From Thereva unica (taxonomy: Eukaryota > Arthropoda > Insecta > Diptera > Therevidae): 64,000 nt of DNA. The notes under the pieces were generated by a model. That model had not been told where the DNA came from and searched no databases. It worked only from the letters and a program-made list of their open reading frames with translations. This document shows positions 22,991 through 33,167 of the stretch, in pieces; within the stretch, counting starts at the first letter, position 1, and each line of letters starts with the position of its first letter. The stretch covers positions 155,945,850-156,009,849 of the forward strand of contig OX465283.1 of NCBI GenBank assembly GCA_949987705.1. Reading direction: 5' to 3'. The position numbers and the translations under genes are program-made.

Positions 22991-25061
22991 CGCCAGACGG
23001 ATCAAAGAAGAAGAAGATTTCTAACTACCTAGGAAGTCTACATACTACACCCCAGCTAAAATTCATTACTACGCCCATGAGTCCAAGTTGGGTAAGTAAT
23101 GACCAGTTGAAGAACGACATCCATAATCTACAACGCATCTGCCTGATTTAAATAGTGCGTAGTAATCCTTTAAATCATCATCAAGGGGGGTTGCAAAAAA
23201 AGTATAAATTTAACAAAATGACATCACACCTGCCCCTGTTTAAATTTCATCCCTTATGTACTAATTCTTTACAAAATTACTTCCACCCCTATTGTGAAAT
23301 TTTTGCAGATTATCAAGAGTCATGCAAAAAAAAACAAAAAAAAATGGAATTTTTGCAAATGGAACAAAAATGGCGGACAAAGTCATTACGTTATTCACTC
23401 ATTTCTGCACAGCCCTCAACCCCTTTGACATTGACTTTAAAGCTAAGGGTTCAGATTTCATCAATCAAACGAAGCCGGCGTTGTCACAGGAACATACACA
23501 CAAAGCTACGCGCAAAAAAGGGGTTTGAGTTAAGGTTTGGGGGTAGGTAAATTGCAAATCCTATGTTTATGTTTGATGCAGCCAGCAGTAGCAGCAGCAG
23601 GAGAGGCATACCGAAGCCCCATACTTAAGGCCCTTGGCTTGACTTTCGTTTCCGACTTAACATTTATATATACTATGGGTGTATGTGACTGTTAAGGTAC
23701 CTGCCTGTCCTTTTGTATATTATACATTACATAGGTATATGCAGAGGGTAAATATCAGTACAGGATTATATCAACCCCTCTTCTTTCTACTGTTTCATCA
23801 AGTAACTCAAAGCCCTTACATACATATACGAGAAACATAACTGCACGGAAGAGACAGGATGTGAAGGGCACAAAAGCCTGAGTTGAATTTACAAAAGAGT
23901 AATAGAGAAGGGCAGGAACGCAATTTTCTTCTGCTCATACCTGAAGAGAGGGGGTTGTTTTTTGAAGGGCTCGTATGGTGTGCTGTATACCATACCCTAC
24001 ACACTATACCCAGGAAACGCATTCAGGGATATACAAACCAACCTCATAAGGTATACGCACACATCCCTAGTAGCTTAAAACTACGTAGTTACTCGAAGGG
24101 TTCAGTTCAACTCCGCATTCTTCGTTTTATTTATTTATACATTTTTTTATTTTTTTTATTTTTGGGAGCTCCGCCCTCAAATAATGGCAGGAAGTACACC
24201 GAGAGACGGAAATGCATGGGGTAGCCTAGGAGCAAGGATGCCAGCCAGCTACAGCAACAACAACATTCTACATATACCTACATATAACGAGGGACACAAG
24301 GTATGGCGCTGGGTAGTCATTCCTTCATTTTGAAGATACCCTCTTCTCTTTGCTCATCTTTTCAGGTCAATTCGCAAATGGAATCGAAATTATGTAATGT
24401 CGGTTGGATTTTGTGCCCCGCTTTGTTGTTGTTGTTGTCGGTGGTGCGTTGGTACTCCTAGGGCTATGCGGAATATAGGCGTGGTTATTCAGAATACGAC
24501 CCTAGGCTAGAATTTTGTGTTTAATTCGGTTTATGTTTTGTTGTATGGACGTGTCCTGAAAGGGAAATGGTTTGGTACATATCTTTCTTTGACCATTACG
24601 AGACAAAATTCTGCACCGAGTTTTTTTGTTGTTGTTTTGTGTTTGCTTGGTCCTAGTTCAAATCTAATTCAACACAAAAGAAAGGGTCCATTTTGAATAG
24701 TTTAGAGAGGCTTATATGCGAAAAGGGTGATGCGGACAATAAAGGACATTTGTGTTGTTATATGGATTTTTTTTTGTTGTAAATTTTTGCAATTATTCCA
24801 TAGTGTCGAGTTCATTTTATTACGCATTTACATACGGAATAATTTTATTAATAATCATGTCCAGCTGGCGCAATTGAAACTGATGCTTTGAAGGATTTAA
24901 TAATAAAGTTTGGCATGACGACGACATCTGCTAATGCTGTAGGGACAAGGTTTGTTGCGTCTTGTTTCTATTAAAATTCAACTAGGTTTCTTATATAGTG
25001 TAAAAGTGAATTTTTTTTATCCAAATATGAACTATTACCATTATCAATGTTTCGCTACTTC
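22991..25061. other. No recognisable gene
   Basis: Contains AGC (23587-23603) and TTG (24425-24440) microsatellites and A-rich tracts. The open frame 23155-23550 (131 codons) has no recognisable domain and a low-complexity lysine-rich middle, so I do not call it. Confidence 0.45.
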
Positions 25062-25535
25062 TTAGGCAGTAATGATGCCATTAAAGAAATTGCAGGAGTA
25101 CTTTTCACAGGGTTCTTTGGAAGCCATCTTAATGAGTCCTATTGAAGGAGTTCTGCCAAGATAGGAACAAGTGATGCCACATGTCTGAATATTTTTGGAA
25201 TATACGATGTATGCATCAAATCCTCCCAACCGAAGCAAAGTTGTTGGGGGCATCATTTGGTCGTGCATTGTCTTGTAGGAAAACAACTCTTTTGATATTA
25301 TTCCACTCGATCTGTTTTCGTTCATAATTTCTTGTCGAACTTTCTCTAGTTTTTCCACAGTCGAGTTGAGAATCAATGGTTTGATCAACTGAACGTACCT
25401 CAATGTGGACCATTCCTGTACTGCCACACATCATTTCTTTTTTCGACGTCTACCCTGGCTTTGTGAATGCTTCTGATCACGGCTAAAGATCTTTGACGCG
25501 GCTGATTGTCGTATGTGACTAAATTTCTATCATCG
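25062..25535 (-). pseudogene. mariner-type transposase, C-terminal half, broken
   Basis: Minus-strand translation gives TDDRNLVTYDN, matching the first catalytic-Asp block of mariner (T-G-D-E-x-W-V-T-Y-D-N) with the motif altered. Then come GMVHIEVRSVDQTIDSQLDC, a VVFLQDNARPNDAP block (second catalytic Asp, Q-D-N-A-R-P), and in a shifted frame LGRTPSIGLIKMASKEPCEK and CNFFNGIITA (the tail). Frameshifts occur near 25230. The third Asp region is scrambled. No terminal repeats identified. Confidence 0.8.
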
Positions 25536-25559
25536 GTTCTAAGACGTTAGATAAATGGG

Positions 25560-25782
25560 ATGATTTCATTGAGTTTCAGCAACGCATCGCAGATTTTTCA
25601 GTGGTGTACCATATTTTTGCGATTAACTTATAAGGAACCTATTCATCGAGTTCATTTTCAAACGTTTTTATTAGTTCGCTTTCTTGTCTGTTGGTTTGTC
25701 CGGTACAAATCTTGCAATCGATTTTTTGAATATTTCCGGTTACGCGATAACCCTGCACACATTGGCATACTCATTATACCGT
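25560..25782. other. No recognisable feature
   Basis: Short AT-rich spacer next to the mariner fragment. Confidence 0.35.
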
Positions 25783-25784
25783 TA

Positions 25785-25990
25785 GATCCATGGCGGCCGT
25801 CTCAACAGAGCGGAATGAAATATTCTTCACAGCCCCTTCGACATAGGTATCAAATGAAAAGATATGATAAGTAGAACACTATAAGCAATATAGTATACTC
25901 AATATATCGTTTGGCCCATGGTGGCCATCTCAAGAGGGCAGATTACCATTTTCTTCACAACACCCGAGACATGGGTATCAAATGAAAGGG
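25785..25990. repeat. Two-unit direct repeat, 128-bp period
   Basis: The words CCATGG-GGCC-TCTCAA and, about 60 bp later, ACATRGGTATCAAATGAAA occur at 25785-25862 and again at 25913-25990 in the same order and spacing. No protein is indicated. Probably part of an older repeat unit. Confidence 0.6.
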
Positions 25991-27030
25991 TGAAAACTTG
26001 TGATTGTGAATTTGTAATAGGCTATGATAATATTTGTAAGATTTTAAACGAAAAAAAGTGGCCGGGGTTAAATCAACGAAGTACCATCTCCGTCAAGTTT
26101 GAGTGAAGTCAACGCGAGGATATATCCACCGTGTTTGCAAAAAACGAAACCGCTTAAACTTGCGACTATTGTACCCAACATCAGACCCAGATTCACATTT
26201 TTTAATCTATGATTCACCAGTTAAATGTTCGCTGAACCATATGCTGCAAAATTGCTGTGAGAGTACCTGGGCGGCGAGCTGCCACCTGTTCAGTCGTTGC
26301 GGATTGGTGGTTAAGAAATCTTCCGCCCCATTTTTGCGGGATCAGTAATGCGAGTTTAAACCTGTTATAAGAACCGGGACTTAAAAAAGAAATATGAACA
26401 TTGCTGCAAAATGCTAATAAAAATAGTTTTAGGCCCTCTGAACACGAGTCGACTGATTTGCAATTCCAGTTGCACACGCAACTGTTTCGTGATCTTGGCC
26501 GTGGGAATCCATACACGGGTCGACAAAACCCAGACCGATTTGAAACTATGTAGTTTGAACTTCTCGTATGTGACTGTTATTGTCGTTGCACTTCATCTGA
26601 GCTACTTGACATTTTGTTAAAACCTCGTGAATAAAAAAAAAACTATGTGGGCACAGAATACCGATTGATCCAAAATCAGTTGTACTAGTATCTGGCCAAA
26701 GGTTTCATTTTGATCACAAACTGATTGTCCGCGTTATTATTGTGAAACCAATTTGAAATTGGCATTGCAAATCAATCGGCATGTTTTCATGCAGAGTTCA
26801 ACCAGGGTTAACTCAGAATAAGCCCCCCAATGGAATGCAGGTTAAAGCGTTATTTAAATCCAAGAAAACTCTACGAAACACATCGGATTAAGCCGATTTA
26901 GTCGATTTAACACGACTTTCATCCAGATAGTTGGAATGTATCCGCAATTGAAACTGGTTCGAAACCGAACGACCGGATTGTCGAGAATCAGATCGAGGAA
27001 CTTCTGAAGGGATGCTGGGAAAATTACATT
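25991..27030. other. No recognisable gene
   Basis: Open frames of 62-100 codons on both strands overlap and match nothing I recognise. Confidence 0.4.
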
Positions 27031-27044
27031 TATTCCCGAGGATT

Positions 27045-27281
27045 AACGTTAACGAATGGCACTTTTTCCTGTGGGGTTATTTAAAATATCAAGTTTATGC
27101 CAGCAAGACCATTGGCATACTCAAAGCTGACATACGATCTGAAATCTATAATGTCCGAAATGTGACCAATGTTATGCAGGAAGCCCGAAAAAGAGATGCA
27201 TTTTACCTATTGAATGGAGGTGGTCATCTAAATCGGCTAAAAAAATGTCAGTTATTCAATGTTGGAATTCCGAAGGACTAG
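27045..27281 (+). pseudogene. Tc1/mariner-superfamily transposase, C-terminal remnant
   Basis: The frame reads EWHFFLWGYLKYQVYASKTI, then ILKADIRSEIYNV, NVMQEARKRDAF and LNGGGHLNRLKKC. The pattern D/W-x-F-L-W-G-Y-L-K-x-x-V-Y, L-K-x-x-I-x-x-E-I, N-V-M and G-G-H-L is characteristic of the end of insect IS630/Tc1/mariner-like transposases that occur in many genomes. The upstream catalytic core is not recognisable here. Confidence 0.7.
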
Positions 27282-27639
27282 ATGGCGCACCCCCCTACAT
27301 ATAACAATACTAGATTACTTGTTTCTTTTTCAATTTAACTTAGAAAACTTCTGCTTTTGATATCTCAAGACATTTCTTGAACCATTTCAAGCTAATTAAA
27401 AACAATTTCGCAAATTATTTTGCATCCCATAAATACCATCCCAATCACTTTCAACTTTACCAGACGATTACTCTTCGTAGATACCAGCCGCAAGAGCTAC
27501 AAGTTTCGAGATAAATCTCAAAATATAGTCACAAAGCGAAAAAAAACCCCAGCAGCAACAATTCCCGAGCTCTACTAAAATGAACAATTTACAAAAGTTG
27601 TAATTTGATAACAACATTTCGATTAAGCGAAAGATCGGA
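27282..27639. other. No recognisable gene
   Basis: AT-rich spacer with A-tract 27540-27547. Confidence 0.4.
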
Positions 27640-28577
27640 GCCATTAAGAGATTGGCAACAAAGTAGCGAGCGACTGCGGTGGCCGCGGTTCAAGGCCTCC
27701 TCCCCGGAGTCCCAATCACTCTTCCAGCTAATCCCTCGGAGCAGAGCCTGATATCCGTGAATTAATAGGCCACAGATAAACGAAAGTGGAAAGTGGGAAG
27801 TGTCCAGTTCTAGGCTCTTCATTCACGGCGGTGTGGAAAGCGCCCGAAAAGAACCCACTCTAGTCGGACAGGCGAACGTCGGGCCCAGGACGGAAGATAA
27901 GGCCGTAAATCATTTCATAACGATAATTTATTCGGCCATGGTGTATTTTGCGCTGTTTGTTCGCTTTTTGTCCAGTTTTTGTACAACTTCTTTTTTTTGC
28001 TGAGCACTCTCTAGAATCATATCACTACATCGACCATGGATGCCCGGACCCGGCAGAGCCAAGGGGAATCGGATTCTTTTGAGTCCGGCGTAATCCTCAA
28101 GGTTGAAAAAACCACGGGAAAAAACGACTCTCCACTCGAGCAGTTTCTCGGTCGATTTTTGGAGAGCACTTGAAGATCTGCTCTCGAGGGCTGGCAGTGT
28201 ACTTTTAGACAAAAACCGGTCTCTTTGATGGATTTAAATGACAAAGAACAAAAATTCGACCATTGAACGCATTCATTGCTGCACGAACATCATGAGGCGG
28301 ACAGCAGCGGATCAGAGCGGCGCTGGCACGACATAATGCGACTACGACGACTACGACGGACGACTTGAATCGGCGCTCGTTACCGGGCGGCCGGCCGACT
28401 TGGGCAGCGCTCGGACAACGTGGACAGAATCGCTGTTGGTTCGCCATTGAAATTCTCGCCTGGGTCAATTCATCACTTCCGAATTTATTGTGAGCAAATG
28501 GCAAATACAGGAATTAATTCGCCGCGGTGCGAGAGAGGTGATATTGGCCATTGTTATGGAGATTTCGTTACGTAAGT
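27640..28577 (+). promoter_or_regulatory. GC/CpG-rich block with a canonical splice donor; candidate host promoter or 5' exon
   Basis: GC and CpG content rise sharply relative to both flanks (for example 27660-27720 and 28300-28420). At 28572-28577 the consensus donor GTAAGT follows GTTAC. At 28036-28173 there is a 45-codon frame in good Kozak context (GACCATGG) reading MDARTRQSQGESDSFESGV then ILKVEKTTGKNDSPLEQFLG. A 94-codon minus-strand frame overlaps it, so neither is secure. A host 5' exon is the simplest inference; an ancient GC-rich repeat is possible. Confidence 0.3.
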
Positions 28578-29153
28578 GCCGCTGCTGCTCTGGGGCTTTA
28601 TAGTGATTGTTATGGAAATCAGATTGAAACAGAAGCAACAATTTTTGTGCAGGGAACGGAGAACAACAGCAACAACAAAAACGAAGTAGTTCCTTTCATG
28701 GGTGTTATCAGGGCCTGATTTATTGGGCATTGCGGATTAAGATACAATTCTGGGTGGCGTTCCCGAAATAGAAATAAAACTTTTTCAGATAATATGCTTT
28801 GATAGGATTTGGAGATATTCTGTAATATAGAAAAAAAGGTGAATATTTTTTACAATCAACAAATTATTTGTAAAGACGCAGTTGGATCAAAAATATGTCA
28901 TAAAATTTTAACACCTGGGGACAAATTTTTATTTGAAAGGTCAACGATGAAATTCTCGATACTTCCACTTATAAAATCCGCTTCCACTATCCTCAAGTCT
29001 TACTCTTCATTTTTATCTTGTTTCTCAATCACAGGATTTTTTATGTCATCGAAATAGCTTCAGAGTCATTCTAAGTACTACCAATCGGTCATGTCGGACT
29101 TGTTATGTTCCAAGGTGACATAGTAATCGTAAATCGAAAGATGTGTAAAGCCT
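28578..29153. other. No recognisable gene
   Basis: AT-rich sequence after the donor-like site; contains (CAA)n at 28660-28680. Confidence 0.4.
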
Positions 29154-29223
29154 CGGTAATTTAGCGATTAAAGCTACTGACTACCATTCCAGAGGTCCGT
29201 GGTTCAATTCCGCTCTGCCGAAT
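29154..29223 (+). tRNA. tRNA-like sequence, degenerate (tRNA pseudogene or SINE head)
   Basis: The sequence has a consensus B box (GGTTCAATTCC, 29202-29212). Acceptor pairing TCGGTA with TGCCGA holds for six of seven pairs counting one G-U. A D arm TAGC/GCTA encloses a 7-base loop, and a T arm GTGG/CCGC (one G-U) encloses TTCAATT. The anticodon arm is poor: only CTG/CAG pair around a 10-base loop, so no anticodon can be assigned. A functional tRNA is unlikely. No second copy was found in this window to prove a SINE. Confidence 0.4.
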
Positions 29224-30686
29224 GGTCCTTTGCATTTCTACTTGTCATACTTAATTAACATTCCTTCTTTCTTTTCTGTTCGATCTAGAATAACTTGTAA
29301 AACCGGTTTTGCTGCTGCTGAATTAGATTGGGCCAATGATACAACCGCAAAAGATCTGAAGGAGGGTCGAAGAACATTGCATTTGGACGCTTGGTAGTTG
29401 TACGGGTTCGAAAATTCTGGCTGCGAAGATTGCTCCACAGTCGCGTTGTTATTTTTATTAGCGCCCGCAACATAAAAGAAGGGAAATGAGTACGCATGTG
29501 GAATTGTGATAGAGAATATAAACGAGCCGGTAATTTGCATTTTTAAACAAACAGAGTGACAATTCTTGCTTGTGAGAACTTGGAAATGCTAATGGAAACA
29601 GCGATTTTGAGATTTCCTTCTTTTTATGGTGCGGACTCTAACAAATCCTTTGATTATAGTGTGCGCGAAAAGGATGCCTGCAAGCTTGAGAATAAAGAGA
29701 GCGAGTATATTATCAATCAAATCGCGGGAAAAATAATGTCTATTCTAGTCGTGGAAATATCAATGTAGCAATATCGATCAAATTTTGATAGGGCCGTTCC
29801 TTTCGTATGGTGACTCGGTGTATCAAGCGACGCTGTCTCCCATGAGTTTTCGGGCGCGAGTTTAGACCTTGTCACGTTGCATTCAAGATGCGATCAAATG
29901 TAGAACTTTAAAATTTAGATTGTCTGCTAACTGGAGAAGAAATTTGGAACTCTAGCCGGTGATTTGGAAAATTTGGCCATTCAAGCGCAGATCTTTGTTC
30001 GCCTAAAATGTTTAGAGATGAAATCAGTCGTGAAACTCGGATAGTCCACCGAAATAAAAGGAATATCAGTACAGGTTTTATTAGATATTAGGCAATTCTT
30101 TCGTTTGGATAAGGCCAGAGCCAGATTGTGTTACGCCATCGAAACGATAAGAGGGACTCAAAGTACAATCATAAGAGAGACTGTGAAGTAAGTTGAATGA
30201 GACTGAGAGAAAGTGGGTTTTAAAGATTAGGAATAAGTTGGATGATAAAATTGATCTCTGAAGGAAACTGGTAGAGATGGTTTCAGGATTAAGTTCCTCG
30301 CTAGAAGAAAACTGTTAATCCATTTCTTTAGAACAGAGCCTATACCTTTAGCTTGGAGTTGAGTGAAAACAGAGCCGGATGGCATACTCTATTAAAAGGG
30401 TTGGATATATATCCAAGATATCTCTTGAGAAAGAAAGGGGCTTATTTGTAAAAAAAAGTGATGGAAAGAATGAAATTCTCCCCAATTTTTTCTCTCTAAT
30501 TTAATAATTAGGTTCTTAAGGTCCTTTTTTGAACATTTTAAAAATCTCCAGAAATTTGTTAAAAAGTTCATGGAACACTCCAAGATTCAAGCTGCCTTGG
30601 TTTTTTTGCTATATCCAATTCAAAATAAGTGTCATTTACTGATCGGTTTTTATTATTTTTAAACACTAAAAACAGATCACTTAAAA
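29224..30686. other. No recognisable gene
   Basis: Short overlapping open frames only. Confidence 0.4.
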
Positions 30687-30730
30687 AAACGGAAAAAACC
30701 CGCCCTGGTACCACGACGTTTTCCTTGTTA
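30687..30730. repeat. Short dispersed repeat, copy 1 (partner 35936-35980)
   Basis: GGAAAAAACCCGCCCTGGTA, CC, then ACGACGTTTTC..TT.TTACA matches 35938-35980 with few changes. Both are preceded by ATCGGT within 50 bp. It is probably the conserved part of an unidentified repeat. Confidence 0.5.
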
Positions 30731-30983
30731 CATTCTACACCTCCAATTGGCGGTGTACAAAACAATAATACATGTACGACTCATAATTCTTGAAGTTGGT
30801 GGGTTAAAACCTTGGCTTTTACAGTTTTATATAGGTGGAAATATTTTGCTTAGACTGCATTCATGAAAGTATCCCAAAGGGAAACAAAAATACAAGGTGA
30901 TATGTTAACCTCTGCCTAAAAACTTTCAAAACTCCTTAGCTAATAAAGCGTTACGATCGTCTATCCAAAGCCTATCCACAGTC

Positions 30984-31044
30984 GGTCGCTTTGTTACTTT
31001 ATAAAGAACACCGCTTCACCGTCGCTTTGTTACTTTATAAAGAA
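30984..31044. repeat. Direct duplication of a 24-bp unit
   Basis: GTCGCTTTGTTACTTTATAA plus AGAA occurs at about 30984-31007 and 31021-31044. Confidence 0.7.
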
Positions 31045-31750
31045 TAACCCATAGTTGAAGAGATGTTGACAGCGCCAACTTCGCCACTCCAGGGGGCCCT
31101 TTCCCACATCCACACCAGAATAGGGGTTGTTGTCTTGAATTCGGCCACCTTCAGAAAATGAGGATATGGGCCGACACTCACAAATTCGTCTATGGATATT
31201 TTATGTTAACACCCGCGATACTCAGGGTCAGTTTTTTCTCTTTTTCTCTTTCTCTTTTCTATGGACAGGTAATTTGTGTACTAAGGTGTACCCAGACACT
31301 TGATATTGATCTCAGTCAGCATCAGGTGAAATTTAGGTTTCACTTATTTTCCAAGGATTGTGACGAAGGATGTATTTATATAAGCTGGTAAATAACAGAG
31401 AAAAATTCACATGAGACTTCCACGAATATTACAAAAATCAAAACACAAATTTTGCATCAGTGTTTTTTTTTTAAATTCAACATTCGGAAGAGGAGGTGGT
31501 AAAAAAATCGGCGTTAACGAAAAGCATCTCGCTGGCAGGTGATTAGCAGTTTTGCCGAAAAGATCACGTTGTTATAAGCGAGGTTGATTTTGAGGAAACT
31601 CACTAGCTTCCGTATATCAATTTACAAACAAACCCGTTTTTATCGATACACACCATTGGTATTATAATGAAACCGTGATATATGTAGAATGTCGTGTTGT
31701 AAGAAGTTATAAATATATTATACAATTTCAGATATATTTATGGATTAAAA
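31045..31750. other. No recognisable gene
   Basis: Nothing identifiable. Confidence 0.4.
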
Positions 31751-32138
31751 CACCTTTCAGGCCAGGCCGACAGATATTGTCCGATGAAGGCCATACATAA
31801 CTCAGTTTGACTGAAAAATGAGGAGTTAAATCATGCTCCTGACAGGCCTTGGACTGAGACCTCATGCCTCCCTACAAAAACAGGTGCAGTCGATAGTTTA
31901 ACGCAGCAGGTTTGTAATTCAAAAATGTCCATGGCCTCAACGAAAATTTCAAACTAAATAGAAGTTCAGCTCTTCAGGCGCGGACTGACGATAAATACCC
32001 CCAAAAGCGTAAAGTTTTTTGTTAGTTCTTTTGGACTGCACACCCCATCCAGTTGGCGTCCGATGAGCGTATGGTCTTGGCCTCAAGGCAAGAAACCTAC
32101 AGGGGCCATGGCCTGCCGGCGGCCTGTTCGTGGATGGA
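31751..32138. repeat. MITE-like element, family Y copy 2
   Basis: Colinear with 14433-14833 over nearly its whole length, with the same word order: CTCAGT-TGA, TGACAGGCC, TTTAACGCAGCAG, AAAATGT, CAGGCGCGGACTGACGATAA, TTTTTTGTTAGTT and GGCCTGCCGGCGGCCTGT. Terminal CACACACAG of copy 1 is eroded here. Non-coding. Confidence 0.65.
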
Positions 32139-32606
32139 GCCGTTAGTCGATTATGAATAGTACAATGAAAAAAAAAAAAAAATTCTACTATATCGTTCCT
32201 GATTTAATTCAAAGACTTGGTTTGCACGACACTTCACACAAAAAACCAAACAAAAGAAACCAAAAAATTTGAATAGAGATTCATATCTTTTCGCACCTCA
32301 TGCAACTCATATAAATTCAACTAGTAAAAAATCCCCAACTTTATTTATTTACACTCAAGGTGCACATTTCGCGTGATAATGACCAAAACCATCAACCCTA
32401 AGATATCTTTTTACGGAAATAAACGACGGACATGCCTTCTGCCATTTAAATAACTCTTAACTTAAAAAGTGTCTAGAGTTCACTCTTTCCCGGTTCTCTA
32501 TCTTGCCTCTAGCTCAGCACATCACACCAAGGAGTATTTTTAATGAAACGACGAAACGATATCGTGTCCTACAGTGAATTTCCCATAAATAAACGCCGTA
32601 GTGAAA
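32139..32606. other. No recognisable gene
   Basis: AT-rich, with a 14-base A tract at about 32167. Confidence 0.4.
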
Positions 32607-33167
32607 TTATAGTGTTTTTCCTTTTTTGAACTGTCCTTGTTCCTTTATTTTTTGTAGTTTCCTGTTTTTTTGTTTTTGTTGTCTTTGTTCAGAGATAGTC
32701 TTATAAAAGTCATTTCGTGAGTGATGGAAATGCTGCCATGAAAAGCGCCAACTTCTTCTAGACATTTCAAATTTCCATAGACTAGACATTCGCGATGTCT
32801 GTTCTAATTTTGAAATATAAAAATTTTGTGAATATTTACAAATATGAAATATGTATATAAAAAGAAAGAGTCGCTGCCGTAGTAAATTTAAGTAACGTAC
32901 ACGCAAAAATAAAAGTGTCGTTATTTTTTTGACAACGGACAAGTCTGACAGTGAAATGAAATCAGCAATAAAATTTGCATACATATGTGGAATGCACTTC
33001 AGCAGGAGACATTCCCCCTCCGGTGGGATCACAGCATCCCTCTCGACTCTCTCTAGAAATGCATCTTGATAGTTGTGTGCGAATGTGTCATAAAATGTTG
33101 TGTCAATTATGTCAAAGGCAACAATTCCGCCAGTTCCGAAATGATATCGTAAAAACCTGGATGACAA
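32607..33167 (-). CDS. Unrecognised 186-codon open frame
   Basis: Longer than expected by chance for this composition. The first 75 residues (for example GTGGIVAFDIIDTTFYDTFA, then DAVIPPEGECLL) have a protein-like mix; the second half is hydrophobic then Lys/Gln-rich (EQRQQKQKNRKLQKIKEQGQ) and may be translated low-complexity DNA. I recognise no domain, and a 113-codon frame overlaps on the other strand. Could be a TE remnant or chance. Confidence 0.15.
   Translation of the reverse strand: MSSRFLRYHFGTGGIVAFDIIDTTFYDTFAHNYQDAFLERVERDAVIPPEGECLLLKCIPHMYANFIADFISLSDLSVVKKITTLLFLRVRYLNLLRQRLFLFIYIFHICKYSQNFYISKLEQTSRMSSLWKFEMSRRSWRFSWQHFHHSRNDFYKTISEQRQQKQKNRKLQKIKEQGQFKKGKTL

Noticed and set aside
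23155..23550. 131-codon plus-strand frame
   Set aside because: Low-complexity Lys/Gln middle, overlapped by other frames, no family resemblance.
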